A stretch of 64,000 bases of DNA from Bradyrhizobium lablabi (GTDB taxonomy: Bacteria > Pseudomonadota > Alphaproteobacteria > Rhizobiales > Xanthobacteraceae). Position 1 is the stretch's first letter. Each line of letters starts with the position of its first letter. The stretch covers positions 434,001-498,000 of the forward strand of contig NZ_JAFCJK010000001.1 in NCBI RefSeq assembly GCF_018131005.1, given 5' to 3'. Below are positions 61,241-64,000 of the stretch, piece by piece. A model generated the notes under the pieces. It was not told the origin of the DNA and made no database searches. It saw nothing but the letters and a program-made list of their open reading frames with translations. The translations under genes and the position numbers were made by a program.

Positions 61241-61942
61241 TCAAGCCGTCCGTTCAATGATCCCGGCGACCCACGCGGCGAAGGCATCGAGCACCTCGGC
61301 CATCACCTCGCGGTCATTGCGGCCGGAGCGGACCAGCACGTGGAAGGAGTGATCGGCCTCCTTCACCGGGTGCAGCGTCGCTCGCGAGCCGAGACCCTTC
61401 ACCATGGGCTCGAGCAGATCGAGCGCCGCCAGCGCATCGCGCGTACCCTGCAGGAACAGCATCGGCACCTCGACGCTTTCGAGGTGATCGGCCCGTTCGC
61501 TCGACGGCTTTCCGGCGGGATGCAAGGGAAAACCGAGGAACACCAGCCCCCGCACGCCAGCGAGGGGCGTTTTCGCCTGGGCTTGCGAGGTCATGCGTCC
61601 GCCGAACGATTTGCCGCCGGCAAACAGCGGCAGATCGCCGCAACGGCGGACCGCTTCCGCCACCGCGGCCCGCACCGTCGCCTGTGCGATCGCCGGCGGG
61701 TCGGGCCGCTTGCTGCCCTTGTCCATGTACGGGAATTGATAGCGGAGCGTCGCGATACCCCGCTCGGCCAGGCCTTCGGCAATCGTCGCCATGGATGCGT
61801 GCGTCATGCCGGCACCAGCCCCATGGGCGAAGACGTAGGCCGCATGCGCGCGATCTGGCCGCAGCAGCAGCCCGGACACTGCGCCCTTGTTCGCGATTTC
61901 GATCGTGAGTTGTTGCGCGCGGGCCGCCTGCAAGTCGGCCAT
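61241..61942 (-). CDS. Alpha/beta-hydrolase family protein
   Basis: A 233-residue hydrolase. AAYVFAHGAGAGMTH carries the oxyanion-hole HG pair, FAGGKSFGGRMTS is the nucleophile elbow (GxSxG), MLFLQGTRDAL the Asp strand and ADHSFHVL the catalytic His. The pattern is that of the KANL3/Tex30-like dienelactone-hydrolase-related group. The start is uncertain: ATG 61942 has AAGGAG touching it, and the frame opens at GTG 62014. Probably co-transcribed with the racemase. Confidence 0.78.
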   Translation of the reverse strand: MADLQAARAQQLTIEIANKGAVSGLLLRPDRAHAAYVFAHGAGAGMTHASMATIAEGLAERGIATLRYQFPYMDKGSKRPDPPAIAQATVRAAVAEAVRRCGDLPLFAGGKSFGGRMTSQAQAKTPLAGVRGLVFLGFPLHPAGKPSSERADHLESVEVPMLFLQGTRDALAALDLLEPMVKGLGSRATLHPVKEADHSFHVLVRSGRNDREVMAEVLDAFAAWVAGIIERTA

Positions 61943-62171
61943 CTCCTTGTCGTTTGGCTCAGCCGTTTCTAGCTTTTGGCCGCGATCCGCGCAAACGTCA
62001 CGGCATCCGTCCACCGATCGCGAAATGGCTCACACGCCGATTTCATTGGTGGACCAAGCGCCACCACTATAGGATGGCGATATCCGATATACACGCTAAA
62101 CGCGAGGTGTTTCGGCGATTTTTAATACCTGATGAAATACCACCTGCAGTGACGGAGGATCGGAGACGGGC

Positions 62172-64000
62172 ATGCGGCGGAAAAATGCTGTTTTTTTGAT
62201 CGGGGCGTTGATTGTCGCAGGCGTCCTCTACTTCAAGGATGATCTTGAGACGCTGTGGCAGGGCTTCCACGTTCGGATCGTCGATTACCAGCCGCCGGCC
62301 AAGACGGTCTGGCTGAAGCAGAATGTCGATCCGAAAGAACTGAGCTGGTTCTATCACGCCGATCAGGGCACGCGCACTTTTGGCATTCCCTATGAGTGGT
62401 TCAAGGCGCTGGAGCAGCCGACGCTTCCGCCGCTGCTGTTCACCCGTGCCGGCCGCTTCAGCGATATCAGCTATCTCGCCCGTTACGGCTTCATTCCGGA
62501 CACGGTCATCGATGGCCAACAGCATGAACTCCCGATCGGCTTCGCAAAGGGCACCGCGATGCTGGACGCGAACGGAGCTCCCTGGCGCAATCCGCGCGAC
62601 AAGTCGGACATGAACGGGATCGGGCTCACCTGCTCGGCCTGCCATACCGGCAGCATCACGTACAACAACGTCCGCGTCGTCATCGACGGCGGCCCCGCGA
62701 ACACCAACCTGTTCCAGTTGCAGAAGGGGCTCGGCCTGTCGCTGCTGCTGACGCGATACTGGCCCGGTCGCTTCTCCCGCTTCGCCGCCGAGATCCTCGG
62801 CGAGGATGCAACCCTTGACGAGCGCATGGAACTGCGCGCGCAGCTCGATCTGGTGTTGAAGCAGTACGCCAAGATCAAGGCGCTCGAGGACAGCGTCGCC
62901 CCCAACAGCGTCGACGAAGGCTATGCACGGCTCGACGCGCTGAATCGGATCGGCAACCAGGTGTTTGCGCTCGATCTGCAGCGGCCGCAGAACTATGCCG
63001 CCCATTCGGCGCCGGTGCACTTCCCCCGGATCTGGAACGCGCCGTGGTTCACCTGGGTGCAGTACAACCGCTCGATCATGCAGCCGATGGTGCGCAATGC
63101 CGGTGAGTCGCTCGGCGTCAGCGCCGAATTGAACCTGATCGCACCCGACAAGGGGCTGTTCAAGTCGAGTTCACGCATCGACGAGCTGTTTGCCATGGAG
63201 CGGATGATTGCCGGCCAGGACGGGCCGTCGCAAGACAAGGGCTTTGGCGGCCTGGAGTCGCCGCGCTGGCCGGACTTCTTCCCGCCGATCAACATGGACC
63301 TCGCGCGAAAGGGTGGCGAACTCTACAAGAAGATCTGCGAACCCTGCCATCTGCCGGCAATCGCGAGCAAGGCGCTGCCCGAGAACGAGGCCTATGCGTT
63401 GTTCAAGAACCCGAAGTGGTGGGTCAAGAACGACATCGGTCAACCGCTGCTCGATGTCGAGGGCATTCCGATCGATCATATCGGCACCGACCCGGCGCAG
63501 GCGGTGGACATGAAGAACCGGACACTCGACGTGCCGGCTTCGCTCGGCCTGACGAGCAGCGCCTTCGGACCCGCCCTCCGCGACGTTGTCGTGAAGGCCG
63601 CCAATTACTGGTACGTCCAGAACAACATCTCCGAAAAACGGCGCGCGGAAATGGACGGCTATCGTCCGCCCGACGTCGCCGATCCGCTGGCCTACAAGGT
63701 CCGTCCGCTCAACGGCATCTGGGCAACGCCGCCCTACCTCCACAATGGCTCGGTGCCGACCATCGAGGCGTTGCTCGGGCCGGCGGAGAAGCGGCCGTCA
63801 AAGCCCGTGCTCGGCCATCGCGAGTATGATCCGGTCAACCTCGGTTATCGCAGCGATTCCATCGCGGGCGGGTTCGCGCTCGATACCAGCCTTCGCGGCA
63901 ACTCCAATCGCGGGCACGAATTCAGCAATACGAAAGGTCCCGGCGTGATCGGCCCGGCGCTCGACGCCGACCAGCGCAAGGCCCTGATCGAGTTTATCAA
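62172..64000 (+). CDS. Di-heme c-type cytochrome, RoxA/peroxidase-like (3' end beyond window)
   Basis: 609 codons are visible and the stop is beyond the window. An N-terminal signal-anchor (AVFLIGALIVAGVLYF) precedes two c-type heme motifs: CSACH at residues 154-158 and CEPCH at 389-393. KVRPLNGIWATPPYLHNGSVPT near 510-530 is the conserved segment of RoxA-type rubber oxygenases and related di-heme peroxidase-like proteins. It is presumably periplasmic. Whether it is an oxygenase, peroxidase or electron carrier cannot be told. Confidence 0.8.
   Translation, partial: MRRKNAVFLIGALIVAGVLYFKDDLETLWQGFHVRIVDYQPPAKTVWLKQNVDPKELSWFYHADQGTRTFGIPYEWFKALEQPTLPPLLFTRAGRFSDISYLARYGFIPDTVIDGQQHELPIGFAKGTAMLDANGAPWRNPRDKSDMNGIGLTCSACHTGSITYNNVRVVIDGGPANTNLFQLQKGLGLSLLLTRYWPGRFSRFAAEILGEDATLDERMELRAQLDLVLKQYAKIKALEDSVAPNSVDEGYARLDALNRIGNQVFALDLQRPQNYAAHSAPVHFPRIWNAPWFTWVQYNRSIMQPMVRNAGESLGVSAELNLIAPDKGLFKSSSRIDELFAMERMIAGQDGPSQDKGFGGLESPRWPDFFPPINMDLARKGGELYKKICEPCHLPAIASKALPENEAYALFKNPKWWVKNDIGQPLLDVEGIPIDHIGTDPAQAVDMKNRTLDVPASLGLTSSAFGPALRDVVVKAANYWYVQNNISEKRRAEMDGYRPPDVADPLAYKVRPLNGIWATPPYLHNGSVPTIEALLGPAEKRPSKPVLGHREYDPVNLGYRSDSIAGGFALDTSLRGNSNRGHEFSNTKGPGVIGPALDADQRKALIEFI

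Noticed and set aside
1..64000. CRISPR arrays, prophage, complete insertion sequences, rRNA operon
   Set aside because: No regularly spaced repeats, phage structural genes, transposase frames or rRNA sequence were seen.

Overview
The window reads as chromosomal DNA of a high-GC alphaproteobacterium, most likely Bradyrhizobium or a close relative. The reasons are the protein families present (GxxGxG-rich catabolic enzymes, OprB-type porins fused to an Omp25-like barrel, NMT1-like ABC systems, Cys-rich repeat secreted proteins) and the dispersed palindromic repeats typical of that group. This assignment is inference from protein style; no rRNA or tRNA gene is present. About 60 genes were supported, and coding density is high.

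Layout. 0.3-6.9 kb: hybrid sensor kinase, lipocalin-like protein, MDR oxidoreductase, HD-domain protein and a secreted tandem protease-inhibitor-like protein. 6.9-11.5 kb: a hydroxyacid dehydrogenase translationally coupled to an NMT1/TauABC-like ABC transporter, with a divergent creatininase-family enzyme. 11.6-15.3 kb: a broken small secreted gene, an Omp25-OprB fusion porin behind a Fur-box-like palindrome, repeats and tiny genes. 15.7-19.1 kb: an AT-richer insert carrying a fusion of an aromatic (DMATS/ABBA) prenyltransferase with a type I isopentenyl-diphosphate isomerase, followed by a PLP aminotransferase. This is the most unusual locus of the window. 19.3-25.7 kb: FMN glutamate-synthase-like protein, patatin, ferredoxin-NADP reductase, ATP-grasp ligase, SnoaL-like protein and aldo/keto reductase. 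25.8-29.2 kb: EmrAB-like efflux pair with a divergent TetR regulator and repeated operator-like sites. 29.3-32.8 kb: a periplasmic amino-acid-binding protein next to a DAACS symporter, then a CurA-like reductase.

32.9-37.3 kb: RND efflux pump and its lipoprotein adaptor. 37.5-38.6 kb: two Cys-rich-repeat secreted proteins. 38.7-44.9 kb: a gentisate regulon (aryl-CoA hydroxylase-like FAD monooxygenase, aryl-CoA ligase, 3-hydroxybenzoate 6-hydroxylase, MarR regulator, maleylpyruvate isomerase, gentisate 1,2-dioxygenase). The same 20-bp palindrome lies at both of its promoter regions. 45.1-47.3 kb: metallo-beta-lactamase-fold hydrolase, GrlR-like orphan and a membrane protein. 47.3-52.6 kb: tandem CMD protein, BKACE, VOC protein, AraC regulator and a DUF1254 protein, linked by a shared 20-bp upstream motif. 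53-62 kb: a second NMT1-like ABC transporter and a set of small-molecule catabolic enzymes. The window ends inside a membrane-anchored di-heme cytochrome of the RoxA/peroxidase type.

Functionally the region is mostly uptake, efflux and aromatic or carboxylate catabolism, each block with its own regulator. The prenyltransferase-isomerase block stands out as specialised metabolism that was probably acquired by transfer.
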